This document shows, piece by piece, positions 1 through 12,422 of a stretch of 64,000 bases of DNA. Positions within the stretch are counted from its first letter, which is position 1, and every line of letters starts with the position of its first letter. A program made the translations under genes and the position numbers. The stretch is from Phytophthora quininea (lineage: Eukaryota; Oomycota; Peronosporomycetes; Peronosporales; Peronosporaceae): contig JAAVTG010000537.1 of the NCBI GenBank assembly GCA_011947345.1, forward strand, positions 42,148 through 106,147, written 5' to 3'. Below the pieces are notes generated by a model. It saw only the letters and a program-made list of their open reading frames with translations, was not told where the DNA came from and ran no database searches.

Positions 1-383
1 GGTCGTGTCAACACATCGCGTGTGTTGCTCTTACCTTCGCCAATCAGAAAGTGGCAGCGCATTGCTGCGGGGCGCTGGCTGGCATGCTCCACGACATGAC
101 TCGGACTGGTTGACTCTTGGCGATCTGCAGAGCTGCGGCCTGATCGTCAGTGGCAGTGACTTGTCCAGCTTGACCCGCTTCTCCTGATGCGACGAAGACT
201 GCGCTGACGTCCGCGCGGAGGCTGCCAGGGGAAGCGTCCGTCTGAGCCTCCGCAGAGCGCTGTCCTCGAGGACATCGTTCCTGCCAATGTACCCACCGAG
301 CCAATTTATGCAAAAGATACCTCTGGCCGCCCACTCCAGAACTTCCTCCAGCTCAAGCAGCTCACCGCCCAGCTCCGCGCCCC
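1..383. other. Intergenic sequence, nothing recognised
   Basis: No conserved protein motif is visible in any frame. Short open frames on both strands look like chance. The stretch is the presumed upstream region of the kinase-like gene that begins at the ATG at 384. Confidence 0.5.
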
Positions 384-1872
384 ATGGCCGACAGCTTCCT
401 CATCACAACGCTACGAGGCTCTCCGTCCAGTCGCAAGACGCTGGACGGCATGCCGATGCGGTGCAAGCGGATGCCCGAGAGCGACCACCTGCTCAAGCGC
501 GTGATCGATCGCCTCGAGTTCCTGCACCCACAAGTGGTGCCCCTGGACGACCAAGACCCTGCCAAGCGCAAGTTCGTGGACGTCGTCGTGGCGCTGCTCA
601 AGCTCATGAAGCGGCCCCCGCTGCTCTCGCGACTGGCCAGCAACGAGGCCACCCTGCAGAACATCCGAGGGCTGCAGGAGAAGTTGGACGACGTGCAGAC
701 AGCGGTGGGGCTGGCGGACGCCCCCAGATGACCCAGTGGGGCGATAACTGGGAGCAGGACAAGCAGGAGCAGGCCAGGAAGCTGCTGGAGAGAGTGCCTA
801 AGGTCACGGACCGGATGCTGGTGAACGAGATCCGAGGCGACAAAGTGCTGCAGGAGGTGCTCATGACGCTCAAGAGCGGGGCCAGCTGGAAGGGCCAGAG
901 CCAGGAGATCGTCGCCCTCAAGCAGCAGACGTACGATCGCGTGTCGACCTACTCGCACAACAACGGGCTCGAGATCTTCGACTGGTACATTCCCAGCGAC
1001 AATGTCGACTACGAGGACACTGCGATGGGGGAGCAAGGCACGTTTGGGGACGTCAGTCGCGGCACGTGGATCCACGACGGCAGGAGGGACGACGTGGTGG
1101 TCAAAAGGCTCTTCTCGGAGGGCAACGACTCGGAGTTAGCCTTCCTCAAGCAGCTGCAGCTGTGGACCAGCATCCCAAAGGACAGACACATCTTGCAGCT
1201 CTTTGGCGGGTCCCATGTAAGCTCGCCGCAGTTTTACGTCTGCGAGAACGCGATCCACGGCAACTTGGTGCACTTCTTGGAGGAGAACAGTCAGTACTTC
1301 TGGCAGATGTTCCTGAGCGTCGCCGAAGGGCTGCAAGTGCTGCACGCGCGAGACACAGTCCACGGAGCTCTGAAATGCAACAACATCCTCGTGGGTGCGG
1401 ACTACACGGCCAAGTTGACGGACTTTGGCTTTAGCTCGGTGCGCACTCTCTCCGCGGGACTCAGTGATGGAGCTGGGATCGCAGCCAGGAAAGCAATCCG
1501 CTGGAAGCCGAAGGAGGTTCTGGAGGAGACGGGCAACGAGGAGCCTCTGTTTGAGTCGGATCTCTACTCCATGGGCATGTGCATGATCGAAGCTCTAGAG
1601 CAAGAAGCGCCTTTCGCTATGGACGCGGACGAAGACATCATGGAGAAGATCGTCGGGGAGAGCTGCCGGACCGCCCAGCAGAGGCCACGGACGAGATGTG
1701 GGATCTCATCACCAGGCTGTGCAAGTCCGACCCGAAGGAGCGTCCGCCTCTCAAAGACGTGCTGAAGGAATTGAGCGCCCATGCAGCTGAAGAGAAGAAG
1801 CTCAATCCGCTCCCCTATGTTGCTGCCCTCGATTCCGCTGGAGCTCGGGCTGCTGCCACAACAACCGCATAG
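384..1872 (+). CDS. TKL-type pseudokinase, helical N-terminus (A-type, HGA)
   Basis: Cytosolic kinase-fold protein. The start at 384 gives MADSF..., matched by a similar N-terminus in the paralogue at 22508-24087. Residues about 1-180 are helical and charged with no known catalytic motif. The kinase domain follows: a loop around GTFGDVSRGTW, VVVK lysine, then VHGALKCNNILV where the catalytic Asp of HRD is Ala, TDFGFSS (DFG intact) and ESDLYSMGMCMIEA. Two frame breaks occur, in a C5 run at 721-725 and a G4 run at 1655-1658; one extra base in each restores alignment with the paralogue. Loss of the HRD Asp makes phosphotransfer unlikely, so a scaffold or allosteric role is inferred. It lies tail-to-tail with the kinase at 1948-3642, 75 bp apart. 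Confidence 0.8.
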
Positions 1873-1947
1873 GATAGGGATGGACGGAATGTCTTTCAAG
1901 CGCGATGAAGCGTATTCACGCACGAGTGCTTGTCGCCAGGTACCTGC

Positions 1948-3642
1948 TTAAGCAAATGCAGGGTTTAAACTCAACAAGCAGCCGCACTGACGGCAATAGC
2001 GGTCTGACGTGTGCACACTCTCGTCGCAAGAAGGACACGCATGCTTCTCTGATGAAGCTGTTGCCACATCTTCCCGCCTTGATGATCTCGTCATGGAAGC
2101 GCCGCACTCACCACAGAAAGAAAACCTGGCCGGCATACTCGCTCTGCAGCTTGAACATTTCCTTGTGTTTGCTGTCGACGGTCTCTCCTCTCCTTCTCGG
2201 TCGGCAAATATCTTGAGAATGTCGATTGCTGCAGGCAAAGTGATTCGACTTGCACACTCCGGATCAGTTAGCCTCTCAACAAGAGCCCACTCGTCATCTT
2301 TCAGCCCGTTAGGACGAGGGTACGGTTGCTTCTCGAAGAGCAAGTCCATGATTTCTTCGTCGTCCTTGATCCCGTACGGAGCCTCGCCTAGGACGGCCTC
2401 GATAATACACATACCAAAGCTGAAGACATCAGAGGCGAACCGCGGGTTGAACTGCGGGTCGGGGTCTTCATCTTCTGGTGCCAGGCACTCTGGCGCCTTC
2501 CAGCGGATCGCATCGGTCTGCGTCTTGGCACTCAGCCCCACCGACTGGCCGCGAATGTACGAGAAGCCAAAGTCACATACCTTGGCCTTGTAGTCGCTGC
2601 CCACTAGCAAGTTTGTGCATTTCAGGTCACCATGCACCACCTTTTGAGCGTGCAGGAAGCCCAGTCCGAGTGCAACCTCGTAGAAGAGTCGCCACAGCTC
2701 GCTCTTATTCTTCTCAAAGTACTCTGCAAAGTTGCCGTGAGTCGCGTCGTCGCAGACGAAGAAGGCGGGCTTGCTCACGTGGCAGGCGCCGTAGAACTTG
2801 AGGACGTGCGGGTGATCGAGTCGCTGCCAAACGTCCACTTCCTTGTAGAAGGACTGCTTGGCCCCATCGTCGTCTACCAGCAGACACTTGACCACCACCT
2901 CAGCCCCCTTCCCTCCAGGAGTCCCCTTGTGCCATGTGCCTCGATGTACCGACCCGTAGGAGCCGCAGTTAAAGTACACGTTGGGGTCGAAGTCCACGTC
3001 GTCGCTGGGGATGAACCAGTCTGGAATGGGTGGCAGTCGAACACTGGACAGTCCGATGAGTTTGCTGAGTGCTCGCTTGATCAGGTACAGCTGCTGTTCC
3101 GCTACCGCGTCCGTGGCGTACTCGTGTGCCCTGTGGTCGATCTCGAACTTGAGCATGAAGAGCCCCTCCACGAAGCTGGGGTTGCTCTTTTCGGCCACCA
3201 ATACCTGCTTGTTGTCTGTGAGCGCACGCATGTCTTGCAGCTTCCTGTGTCGATCCTGTCCCCACTGCAGTCTCCAGTCCTCGGCCTCTTCTTCTTCTTC
3301 ATCTGTGGACACCAGTTTCTCTAGTTTGTCCATTTCTTCGTGGAACTCTCGCAGTCGCTCCTCCACTTTGCGGTTGCCGGCCAGTCGTTTGACGAAACTC
3401 GCCTCATGGCGCCTCAACTGGTACGTGACGACGTTCGTGACCAAGCTCGCGAGCTGCTCACGGCCACGCTTTCTTTGCGGAGCGCCGGGGCCCAAACGGT
3501 GACACTTTTCCGAAAGGGACTGCAGGCGCTGGATCAGGTGCTGCCACATGGGTTGGCTCTCACGCAGTTGGGGGCAGGCTGCAGTGGCATTGGAGAGGGC
3601 CGTGGAGAGACGGCAACGCAGGGAAGGCAGGAACAGGTCCAT
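1948..3642 (-). CDS. TKL kinase with helical N-terminus and two C-terminal zinc ribbons (B-type)
   Basis: Uninterrupted frame of 565 codons from the ATG at 3642; a longer frame to 3765 exists, but MDLFLPSLRC is the more natural start. Residues about 1-230 are helical, including the family pattern SFVKRLAGNRKVEERLREF. The kinase domain has GSYGSVHRGTW, VVVKCLL, VVHGDLKCTNLLVGSD (catalytic Asp present, HGD form), CDFGFSYIRG, IRWKAPECL and SDVFSFGMCIIEA, so it should be catalytically competent as a Ser/Thr (TKL) kinase. The tail carries two CxxC...CxxC ribbons (CSSCRAS...CGECG and CPSCDES...CRQCG). It is the only kinase of its type here without a frame break. It is head-to-head with the gene at 3786 across about 140 bp, which must hold both promoters. 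Confidence 0.88.
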   Translation of the reverse strand: MDLFLPSLRCRLSTALSNATAACPQLRESQPMWQHLIQRLQSLSEKCHRLGPGAPQRKRGREQLASLVTNVVTYQLRRHEASFVKRLAGNRKVEERLREFHEEMDKLEKLVSTDEEEEEAEDWRLQWGQDRHRKLQDMRALTDNKQVLVAEKSNPSFVEGLFMLKFEIDHRAHEYATDAVAEQQLYLIKRALSKLIGLSSVRLPPIPDWFIPSDDVDFDPNVYFNCGSYGSVHRGTWHKGTPGGKGAEVVVKCLLVDDDGAKQSFYKEVDVWQRLDHPHVLKFYGACHVSKPAFFVCDDATHGNFAEYFEKNKSELWRLFYEVALGLGFLHAQKVVHGDLKCTNLLVGSDYKAKVCDFGFSYIRGQSVGLSAKTQTDAIRWKAPECLAPEDEDPDPQFNPRFASDVFSFGMCIIEAVLGEAPYGIKDDEEIMDLLFEKQPYPRPNGLKDDEWALVERLTDPECASRITLPAAIDILKIFADREGEERPSTANTRKCSSCRASMPARFSFCGECGASMTRSSRREDVATASSEKHACPSCDESVHTSDRYCRQCGCLLSLNPAFA

Positions 3643-3785
3643 GACGGGCGGAGGAATATCGGGGGAGGGGGAATACTTTCGGAAGTGTCGGAATAAGGCG
3701 ATGGCTTCAATCGGTGCAAAAATGATCGCAAGATATCTTGGACAGTCTCCAATCCGCGCCGTCAAGCACAGGCAAGCAAGTCACG

Positions 3786-5299
3786 ATGGATCTCGTCCCG
3801 GATATGCTGTCCGAGGTGGGGAGGCTGTGTGCGGAGATGCGGGAGAACGAGGAGATCTGTCGAACTCTGCATGGCCGCGCCGTTCTGCTCTGGGAGCACA
3901 TCGACAAGATGCCACAGGTCGAGAAGAGGTCCAAGCAGAGTCTGCTGTTCCAGTACCGAGTGGCGGTGGCCAAGATCCTGGAAGTTGTCAAGAAGCACCA
4001 AAAGAGACGCCTGTTCATCCGTATCTGGGGAAACCATCGAGTGGTGGGGAAGTTGAACGCTCTTTACGTCGAGATGGACGATCTGTTCCGACTCATGGGT
4101 ATCGACCACATTCAGTCCATGGAGGAGTTCAAAACGTTAGCCTTGGAGGCTCTTAAGAGACTCGAGGAGAATGCGGCCAACGAGGCGCTCCTCAGAGAAG
4201 AAATGAGCCAGGACGGCTGGCAGGAAGGAGCTGTGGCTCTTGGAGTGCTCGCGGAGCACCCGGACTCCAGTACGGTGAGCATCGATATTCCTGCTGCACA
4301 GGTGAAGCTGGCCAAGAAGACCTTCCACCGGGCTGGGTCTATACAAACCATGCCCTCAATCCCGGAGTGGTTCATTCCCAGGGATGCAGTGGAGTTTACG
4401 GATGGCAACTTCTTTGACCGAGGCTCGTATGCCACAATGCATAAAGGCACCTGGCTGCAAGACGCGAAGAACAGCGAAGTCGCTGTCAAGTGTCTGGTGG
4501 CTGACGATGTCAGGGCCCAAAAGGAGTTTCGGCGCGAGTCGACGGCCTGGTTCGGGCTGGATGATCATCCATTATCGTCAAGAGGTACGGGGCCTGCAAC
4601 GAAGGGATGCCAGTCTTCTTCGTGTGCGAGTACGTCAACGGCGACAACTTCGCCAACCATTTCGAAAAGGACAAGAGCCACCTGTGGCGGCTCTTTCACA
4701 AGGCTGCGCTCGGGCTGCAATTCCTCCACCAGAAGAACGTGGTGCATGGTGATCTCAAGTGCAACAACATTTTGGTGGTCGGGGAAAATGACGCCAAGAT
4801 CTGCGCCTTTGGCTTCTCCTACGTCCGCGATCGATCCAACATGAGCGCCAAGGAGAAAACCAAAGCGATCCGCTGGCAAGCTCGTGACGCCCTGCTAGTC
4901 ACAACTGTCTAGCCGGAGGCCGAAGTCAATCCTCGTTTCGAGTCGGACATCTACTCCCTAGGCATGTGCATCATCGAGGCGTTCTCCAATGAACCTCCGT
5001 ACGGACTGGACGACGACATGGAAGTAATGGAAAAGGTATTCGACGGCGAGCCGTATCCTCGACCGGACGGGATGACCGACGACGAGTGGAAGTTTGTAGG
5101 GCAGCTCCTAAAACGGAATTGCCACAAGCGCATTAAGCTGACTGACGCCATCGAGACGCTAAAAGGTTTTGCTGGCCAAGAGGCAGCGAAGCAGCAAACT
5201 CCTGGTTGCCCGCAATGCGACACGAGTCTGCCCGATGGAGCAAAGTTTTGCTGCGAATGCGGCACTAACCTCGAAAGCTTGGCTTCCCTCGAGGTCTAG
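3786..5299 (+). pseudogene. Degenerate B-type TKL kinase with AFG instead of DFG and an internal stop
   Basis: Paralogue of the neighbouring kinase: helical N-terminus (MRENEEICRTLHGRAVLLWEHI), kinase domain, and a C-terminal zinc ribbon (CPQCDTSLPDG...CCECG). The glycine loop is GSYATMHKG, lacking the usual second Gly. VAVK and VVHGDLKCNN are intact, but the Mg-binding DFG reads AFG (KICAFGFSY). A one-base frame break lies near 4570-4590, and a TAG stop at 4910-4912 interrupts the frame just after IRWQA, where APE should be; the same frame continues to the zinc ribbon. Catalytic residue loss plus an internal stop argue for real decay rather than only sequencing error, although a pseudokinase with several base errors cannot be excluded. 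The ATG at 3738 would add 16 residues. Confidence 0.7.
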
Positions 5300-5500
5300 T
5301 TGGTGCGAAGAAGTACGACATTGTAGCGTTAATCTATCTTGTCGATCAAGTTGTGTTGTTTGTCAAATGATATTCAGTTGGTTTTGCGCCTTTCGCCTCG
5401 TCCGTTTTGCCGCCGGTCGAGCAGTTTCTCACTTGGTGGGTCGCCATCACTTGTTGCCTCGAGCATTCCATCGTCAACTCCTGCACTGCGCGCCATTTCG

Positions 5501-6567
5501 ATGGGGAAGACTTCGAGGTCGTCGCTCAATTCAACATCTCGGCTGTCACGACCCCACCGGGCCCCCGTGGACTGCCGAAGAGCACCAGCGATTCCTCAAC
5601 GCGCTCGAGCAGTTCGGCGGTGGCCAAAGCTCGACGATCGGTGAAGCATGGCAATCCATCGCCACTGCAGTCGGCACTAGAGACATGATGCAGGTGGTGC
5701 AGCACGCCCGCGTCTACTTTGTGCAGCTGCAGCAGCTCAACGTCCAGAAGCGACAGGAGCGCCACTTCATGCAGAGTGTCGACCAGCGGTGGACGGCCGA
5801 AGAAGACGCCGCGTTTGAGAGCATGCTGGCAACCTTCAGCTCGTCGTCCGTGTGTTATCCGTGGGAGACGATGGCCGCTCGACTCCCGGGCAAAAGCCCC
5901 GTCGACCTCAAGGAGCGTTACCAAAAGCTCTGCTACGATGTCGGTCGCATCGAGAGCGGCCAACACGTCACCATGCAACTTGGACAGTTCCATCGCCACC
6001 CAGGACTCCCCTGTCGACCAAAGCAGCAGCGATCGGAGAGTCTGGCAGATTGGCGTCCCAAATGTCGACTCCTCATGTGCTCGACTGCGTCGTCACTCTG
6101 ACCCCGCCGAGGAGCAGATTCTCGTGAGTGCCATGGCTGAGGTGTTTGTGCCACCGGAAGCCCCTGCTGATCTGCTGGCAGGGATTGCATCGGCTGTAGC
6201 GGCCTTCACGAGTTCGAACGGCAGAGTGCCTCCTCAACGCACCCACCCTCTCTTCACAAAGGAACAAGCGCTTGAAGTACTCAACGGTTTATTAGCAGCC
6301 CGACAGACGAACCCTCAAGCCGTACTGGAGACGCTGGCGACGCAGCTTCGACTAACCCCGCGGGGGATGAATGTGTCAGCAGGTGTTTCGTTCAGCACGA
6401 CTGGTAGCGCCCCTAGCGCTACCACCAGCGAAGCTGAAAGCGCCGAGCCCAATCTGCACCTGCTCGCGACGACCGGCTTGACGTTCGGGTCCATGTTGCC
6501 GTCCCCGTCGCCGCTCGGTGCCGAGCTCTCATTGGGGTTTGAGATTGGCAGTACCCTCGCTTTTTGA
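5501..6567 (+). CDS. Two-SANT (Myb-like) domain protein
   Basis: Probably nuclear. Two SANT/Myb-like helix-turn-helix repeats are visible: one from PWTAEEHQRFLNALEQFGGG, the second from RWTAEEDAAFESMLATF through MAARLPGKSPVDLKERYQKL. Each has the conserved Trp and acidic WTAEE start. SANT repeats bind DNA or histone tails in transcription and chromatin proteins. The start at 5501 is inferred because a G4 run (5503-5506) and a C5 run (5562-5566) each need one extra base to join the ATG to the first repeat. Two more breaks lie between about 5980 and 6120. The C-terminal part (FVPPEAPADLLAGIASAVAAF, then a Ser/Thr/Ala-rich tail) is not recognised. It converges on the armadillo gene, with 198 bp between stops. 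Confidence 0.7.
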
Positions 6568-6765
6568 GCAGTCTTGGGTTGCTCTCTCCGTCACCTCGAC
6601 TCCACTTCAAAGGCGGCGACTTACCACCGCTTACGCCAAGTGCCCTGCACAAGAACAACAATTCCTAGCTCGTAGCGATCAATTGTACAAAGTTACTTGC
6701 CACTCAGCTCCAGAGACCCAGTCGTTTCGCCTGCATCTGAATCTCCTCGATTGATGTCGCCTCGG

Positions 6766-9700
6766 TCAAAGTCGCTGTTGATTTTGGCTCGGCAATCGGT
6801 ATCCCTGTCGTTTGGTCGGATGAACGATCGATCTCCTTTTCTTGGCTTTGAGTTGAGATTTCTTGCTAAGTTTAGCAGTCCGTGCCGCATGGTGGTCGTC
6901 GTGTTTCGGTGGTGCAGCGCCATACAGACCTGCTGCTGAGACTGCGGCGAGGAGAGCGGCACGAGCGTCAATGGCACTCTCGTTTTCACTTGCAGTCGCT
7001 GGTGGCAGAATCGATGTAGATACCGACCGAGGCAGACCTGGTGGTTTGAACTGGTGTAAATTCACTGGGGGTTGGCCACCGACGCTATCGGATCGCTCTG
7101 CAATAGTCCCGCTCGGATTCTTCGTCAAACTTGGAGACGATTGAGACCCAGCCATGCCCATTTTCCCGCTGCTTTCTTTTTGCTTCCGAGCCGCAGCATC
7201 TTTGAATTTCTGCACTGCTTGGACAGTGTGTTTCTTTCGTGACACCACCCGGGACAAAGGAGAGAGCACGTAGTTTGGTCCAGTACTGCTGCCGTTATTC
7301 CCACTTGTCACCACTTTCGGCAGCGAGTTGCCATCCGCCCGCGAGTCCCCGCCAGGGCCACTTTTGGAAGACCAAGATCTCGATTCAGGCACCGACTTGG
7401 CTGTTGCGGAGTCTTGCTCTTGGTTCACAACTTGCTCCGGTTCACCCCGGCTGGGGTCTTCGTCGCTCTCGCTCCCCTCTGTGTCGGTCATCAGCGCCAG
7501 ACTTTCCTCAGGATCTACCTTGCCAAAGAATCTCGCCTCTAAGAACTCTTGGTCTCGTGTGGAAACTGGTTCGACCGTAGTCTCGGCTGCTGAGATGTCT
7601 TTTGATGGTTTACCTTCTGAGCGTTCGCTGTTTGAAGCAGAAGACACAAGCAGATCAGAAGCAATCGCCGGCAGCTGTGGATGGGGTGGCGCACTCGCAG
7701 CCAGCTCGGCCTCACGCTTTGCTCGTCCAACGAGCGATCGCAGCTAATCTCGATGGCGAACTCCGGCAGCACTGCAAACAGTTTGTGCCTCTCCCCAGTC
7801 ACCAGCGGGGGACGAGTCAGCACGGCATGCTGTTGACTCTCACGTCGAGAAGGACTCGAGTTGCCTGACCTCGTGCCTGGAGCTGCCGCAAAGTCCAGCG
7901 ACAGATTCAACAAAGCAGAGACTGCTCCCGACTCAACGGTAGGCGACGGCCCTGACAAGTTTGACAGTGCGAGAGTGCAGTATTCCCGAATGGTTTCGTT
8001 CTCGAGCTTGGCAAGTTGGATCAGCGCTGGCATCGCTCCTTCGTCCACCATTTTGGCTGCGTTGGTCTCTTCCGACACCATTGTGAGGCTGCAGAGAGCT
8101 CCAGCACAGCATTGAAGAGTGTTGAGCGATGAAGTTTGAGCTGCTCGATACGACTCCTCACCAGCATTGGCGTGACCCCCACGCAACCAACTCTCGACGA
8201 TACTCCGGCACAGACGCAAGAGCCCATAGACTAGCGACGCTCCTCCAGCGTGTTTCTGGCAGTTGCTTCTCAGTCATAAGCAAACCGATCGCAGTCAACA
8301 CTTTTGTGTCCACCAAATGGTGTGAGGGCTTTTCCGCTTGAACGATCGATCCTCTGCGAACGGGCCGAGTATCAGCAGCCTCCTGGTCGAGCGTGTGGGT
8401 GAAGACGATGCTGCACAGCACATCAGCACAGTCCAAAGACGACTCCACGTCGTTGGTCTCAATAACGCTATCAACCAAGATGCAAAACAGCTCGAAGATT
8501 GGGGCTGGCTGGTCAGCGACAGCTGAAGAAAAATAAGCAGCGTGGCTGAGCTGACGGAGCAACACACAAACAAGCGCGACGAACTCCGCATCTCTTGATA
8601 GCAGGCACTCGTGTTCGTTGTTTCCTCTGGCCTCAGTCGCAAGAATTCCGTTCAAATGCGCCACAACATTTCCCTTTAGCATCACATCCAAGAGTTCCGA
8701 GTTGTGCGTCAGACAGCAAAGTACCAGCACACAGGCCTTGATGGTTTGGGGTGAGTAGGCCTGGAACTCATCGCCATCGTTCTTTTGCGCTTGCACTTGC
8801 AGCATTTGCGTGATTGCGATTGGGATCTCGGACTTCTCAAGGAATCTGCGAGTGCTATCGTGCCACCCTAACCAACTCAATGTTGCTGCGGCATACAGTG
8901 CACACTCGGTGATGGAGCAGTTCTCCTTTGGGGAATGCAGTCGCAGGAATTTCAGAAGTGTTTCAAGACTGGACGAGGATGTCACAGCCATTCTGCTGTC
9001 CTCACTCTTTGCCAGCGTGAAGAAAACCAGAGCGAGCTTTTTCTCCGCGCAGTAGTCGACGCCATCCCAGAAGCTTTCCTCATAACGTGAAATCCGATGA
9101 AGAGCGTCCAGAATGCCAGCGCGAACGCTGAGCAAGCGAGAATTTTCATAATAGACGAGCTCACTCAGGAGCTCTTCATGCAGAGACGCCAACTTTCTCT
9201 CCTCTGAGCTTTCCGTTAGTAGATCGTACTCCATCAGATGGAACAACGCACTCAACGAAGGTCGCTCGGCACACAACGCGTTTCGACCGACAGGGTGGTT
9301 CAGGAGTTTGCTGAAAATGTGCGTCACTAGGGCTGCTATAGGCATGGAATCCAATCCTGAAATCGCCGGCAAGATCTTCACTAGCCCTTCGCTCACCATT
9401 TGTTTCATAGTCTCGGCGTTCAGGAGGTTGAGCAGCGCTCGGATACACGTCTCTTTGGTGGAGACACTAACGGCTCGAACCATGCTGATCATCATCAAAA
9501 CCCCTACAGCGCCTTCCTTCACGAGTGCAGCTTCATTTCCTCGGATGCACGACAGATTGCACAAGACCTTGGCACAATCGCGCTGACTGTCTTCGCTGTA
9601 GGAATTGCTGAGGACAGACACGATCCCGACTGTACCTGCAGAAGCCAACGTCTCTCGGATCACTGGTTCCACCGACAAGTTGGCCAGCGTTATGGCGCAG

Positions 9701-12422
9701 CAGCTTTGGATCACCGCGTCTTCTTTGAGTTTTGCGAGTGTTGCTAGGACGGAAATGACTCCCATCTGTACCAACGCATTGCAGCAACTCGGTGGCACGA
9801 TACGCTGGCGAGTACGTGGCAGCAAGAAGCTTTACTCTCCATGTCGTGGGAATCGACACACGTTGCCAAAACCATCTCGATTGCGCCCACTTCCACCATA
9901 ATCAACGAGCATTGCTCGTCTCGACACAGCAGACTCAAACACGAGCAGCAGAAGCGCTCAATCATCACGTTGGCATGCTCCAGCACTAAAATCCTCGTCA
10001 CACATTTCACTACCGCAGCGTTACAGACGTGGGGAGCGGTATGTGGATCCGCAGCTAAGCAGGCGAATGCTGCAGTACATCGAGCCCGAATTTCGCTGAG
10101 CACGCCTGGAGATTGGCATCGATCGGGCTCCGAGTTCATGTCTTCCTCTGAACCGCTGCCGTCAGTACTGGAGAGAAAAAGCAGCGCTGGAATGACCCCT
10201 GCATCTGCCACTGCTCCTCGAGTCGCTGCCTTATCGCACAGTCCGTGCAGAGCTTTAGAAAAGAGATTGCGCGTCTCGCAAGCCTGCCCTGGAGCCATAC
10301 TGAGCTCAATCAAAGCTGTAATCGCCCCGGCAGTCACAATGTCCGCTGCTGCCTTTTGCACGCTCATCAAGTTGCATAGTGCGAGCGTGCACATTTGTTT
10401 GGCATCCTCTCCGGCAGATCGGCGAGACAGCAACGACAAAATGTTCACCGCATCGCGCTCCACGAACTTCGCTCGTGAATCCTCGCAGCATGACACATTG
10501 TACAGAGCTCGAGCACAAACTTGCAGCAGACTTTCTTGTTTGGCAGGGTCATCGATATCGTCCTCGCCTCTTGCACCAACGCCACGAATATCTTGATGTA
10601 ATGCAGACACTAGCAGCAGCAGTCCCTCAGAGACCATCCGCACTGCATTGGCAGAGTCTTTGCTGAGATTCCAGAGCGTGCTTGCGATCAGACATTTCGT
10701 CGAGAGATCGGCTGATGCTACGGCTAGAGCGCCCAACGTCGCCATGCAGCCTTTCGTCACCATTTCGCTTCTGCAGGCTGGTAGTTTCGAGAGATTCAGC
10801 AAAATGTGTGCTAGCAGCTCTTGAATCATTGAGCTGTTGGGGTGGACCAGTGAGGCGATGGCGCTGACGATGCCTTCCTCCATGAGGCGGAGGCGGATAC
10901 GTTTGAGGTTGGACAGATTGCACAGCGCTTTGGCGGTGATGTCGTTGTACTCTTCCTCTGCTCTGCCTGGGTAGCTGGAATTGTTGCCACCTCCGCTTTT
11001 TGTGGTCGTCAGGGCCATGAACGCTTTCAGCACGCTCTCAATCTTGTGGTAGGACTGCGAAACGCAGGTCAGGTTGAAGAGCGCACTACGACAGATGCGG
11101 GACACTTTCTCGTGCTCGTTGATCAGCGTCGACAGCGCACTCACCGCTCCGTCTTCGACTAATAGTCCCTCCTCGCCCTGAAGCGAGCACAAGTTGCAGA
11201 GCGTGATGGCGCAGGCCGTTCGGATCGTCTTGTCCTCCATGTCGTTCACGACTTCAGCCACCGTCTTGACGGCTCCTTGCTGGACGATTACTCGGCGTAG
11301 CTCCGTTAGATGCGATAAGTTCATCAGCGCAGTCACGCAGTGCAGAGTTGTGGTCGTGTCTCCGTCCTTGCAGAGCCGTATTAGAGCTTCCACCACATTC
11401 TCCTGCACCATGAGACGAGCGTTTTCTGGATTGAAGCTCCAGTTGCTCAATGTCAACGAGCACCGCTGTTGCTGCTTCCTCTGTAGATTTGTTAATGTGG
11501 ATTCCTGCTGATCGTCGTCTTCAGCAGTCGAGAGGACGACAGTGGAGTTTGTATTACTGCCACCATTCGCCACAGCCAAGGCGTCCGAGACACCGTCTTT
11601 CAGCACGCTTCGTCCTTCCGGCTTGGCGAGATCCCCCACGGAGGACCCGAAAAGCTGGCGTCGTGTTTCCTGCGTTGGTCAGCTCCCGAGTACAAGACCT
11701 GGTAACTTCTCTTCATGCGAGACATATACAACATCCCGTCGACGTAGTCTCCTCGAGTGCCGAACATGTCGCCGACGTACGGCTTGAGCGTCTGCGATGA
11801 GAACTCGGTACCAGCTCGCTTCCGTCCGTTCTTCCGGAGAATTTGAGCAGTTTTGGTCATGGCTGGGAACCCTGCGGTGGGCTGCACGGACGACGGTGCG
11901 ACTTGCGCTGGAGTGGACATCTGGCCGTGACTCGAACTCACTTGAGTGGAAGAATATCGACTAGTTTGGCCACGCGGGGCTGGTGAAACTGCACTGGGAG
12001 AAGCGATTGGCACTGCAACATTATTCATCGCTTGCTGCTGCGGCTGCTGCGGTGACCCCAAAACCGTCGAGCTGCTCGATCGGCGTACTCGATGGCGAAC
12101 TCATTGACTCCGCCGAAATTGGGCACGGCATCCTTGGGAAATGGCGCAACGCTCGACTCGAGCAGCAGCTGAAACACGCGATCTCGATCTTTGGCCAAGA
12201 CGCAGGACGTGCTGCAAGGCGTCGATGTTTCTTCTTGGACCCGGCCGCAGTTGAGCTTTTGGACTTGGACTTGGGCTTGGACCTCCCCACATCCTCCGAG
12301 CCGTGACTGGACAAGCTTTTTCTGCAGTCTGTGGAGCTGTGCAGCTCCGATGCGATGCGTTCCCTCTCGTATCTCCAGAGCGCCACCAGATCCATGGGCT
12401 TGGTGCTGGCGATCCAAAGCAA
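6766..12422 (-). CDS. Very long armadillo-repeat protein (about 1,880 residues)
   Basis: A chain of frames on the minus strand reads as one gene. The N-terminus is basic and disordered (SKPKSKSKSSTAAGSKKKHRR, then Gln/Pro/Ser-rich). It is followed by a long array of ARM/HEAT-like repeats of the type GAVSALSTLINEHEKVSR, CRSALFNLTCVSQSY and ALCNLSNLKRIRLRLMEEGI, spanning about 8000-11500. The C-terminus is Ser- and Glu-rich, ending in a Lys/Arg-rich stretch (KKSQLKAKKRRS). Breaks at C-runs 12056-12059, 11633-11637 and 8176-8180, and a few others, are each closed by one added base. ARM arrays form superhelical protein-binding surfaces; the partner is unknown. The ATG near 12422 or 12395 is the likely start. 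It is divergent from the PLP enzyme at 12986. Confidence 0.78.
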
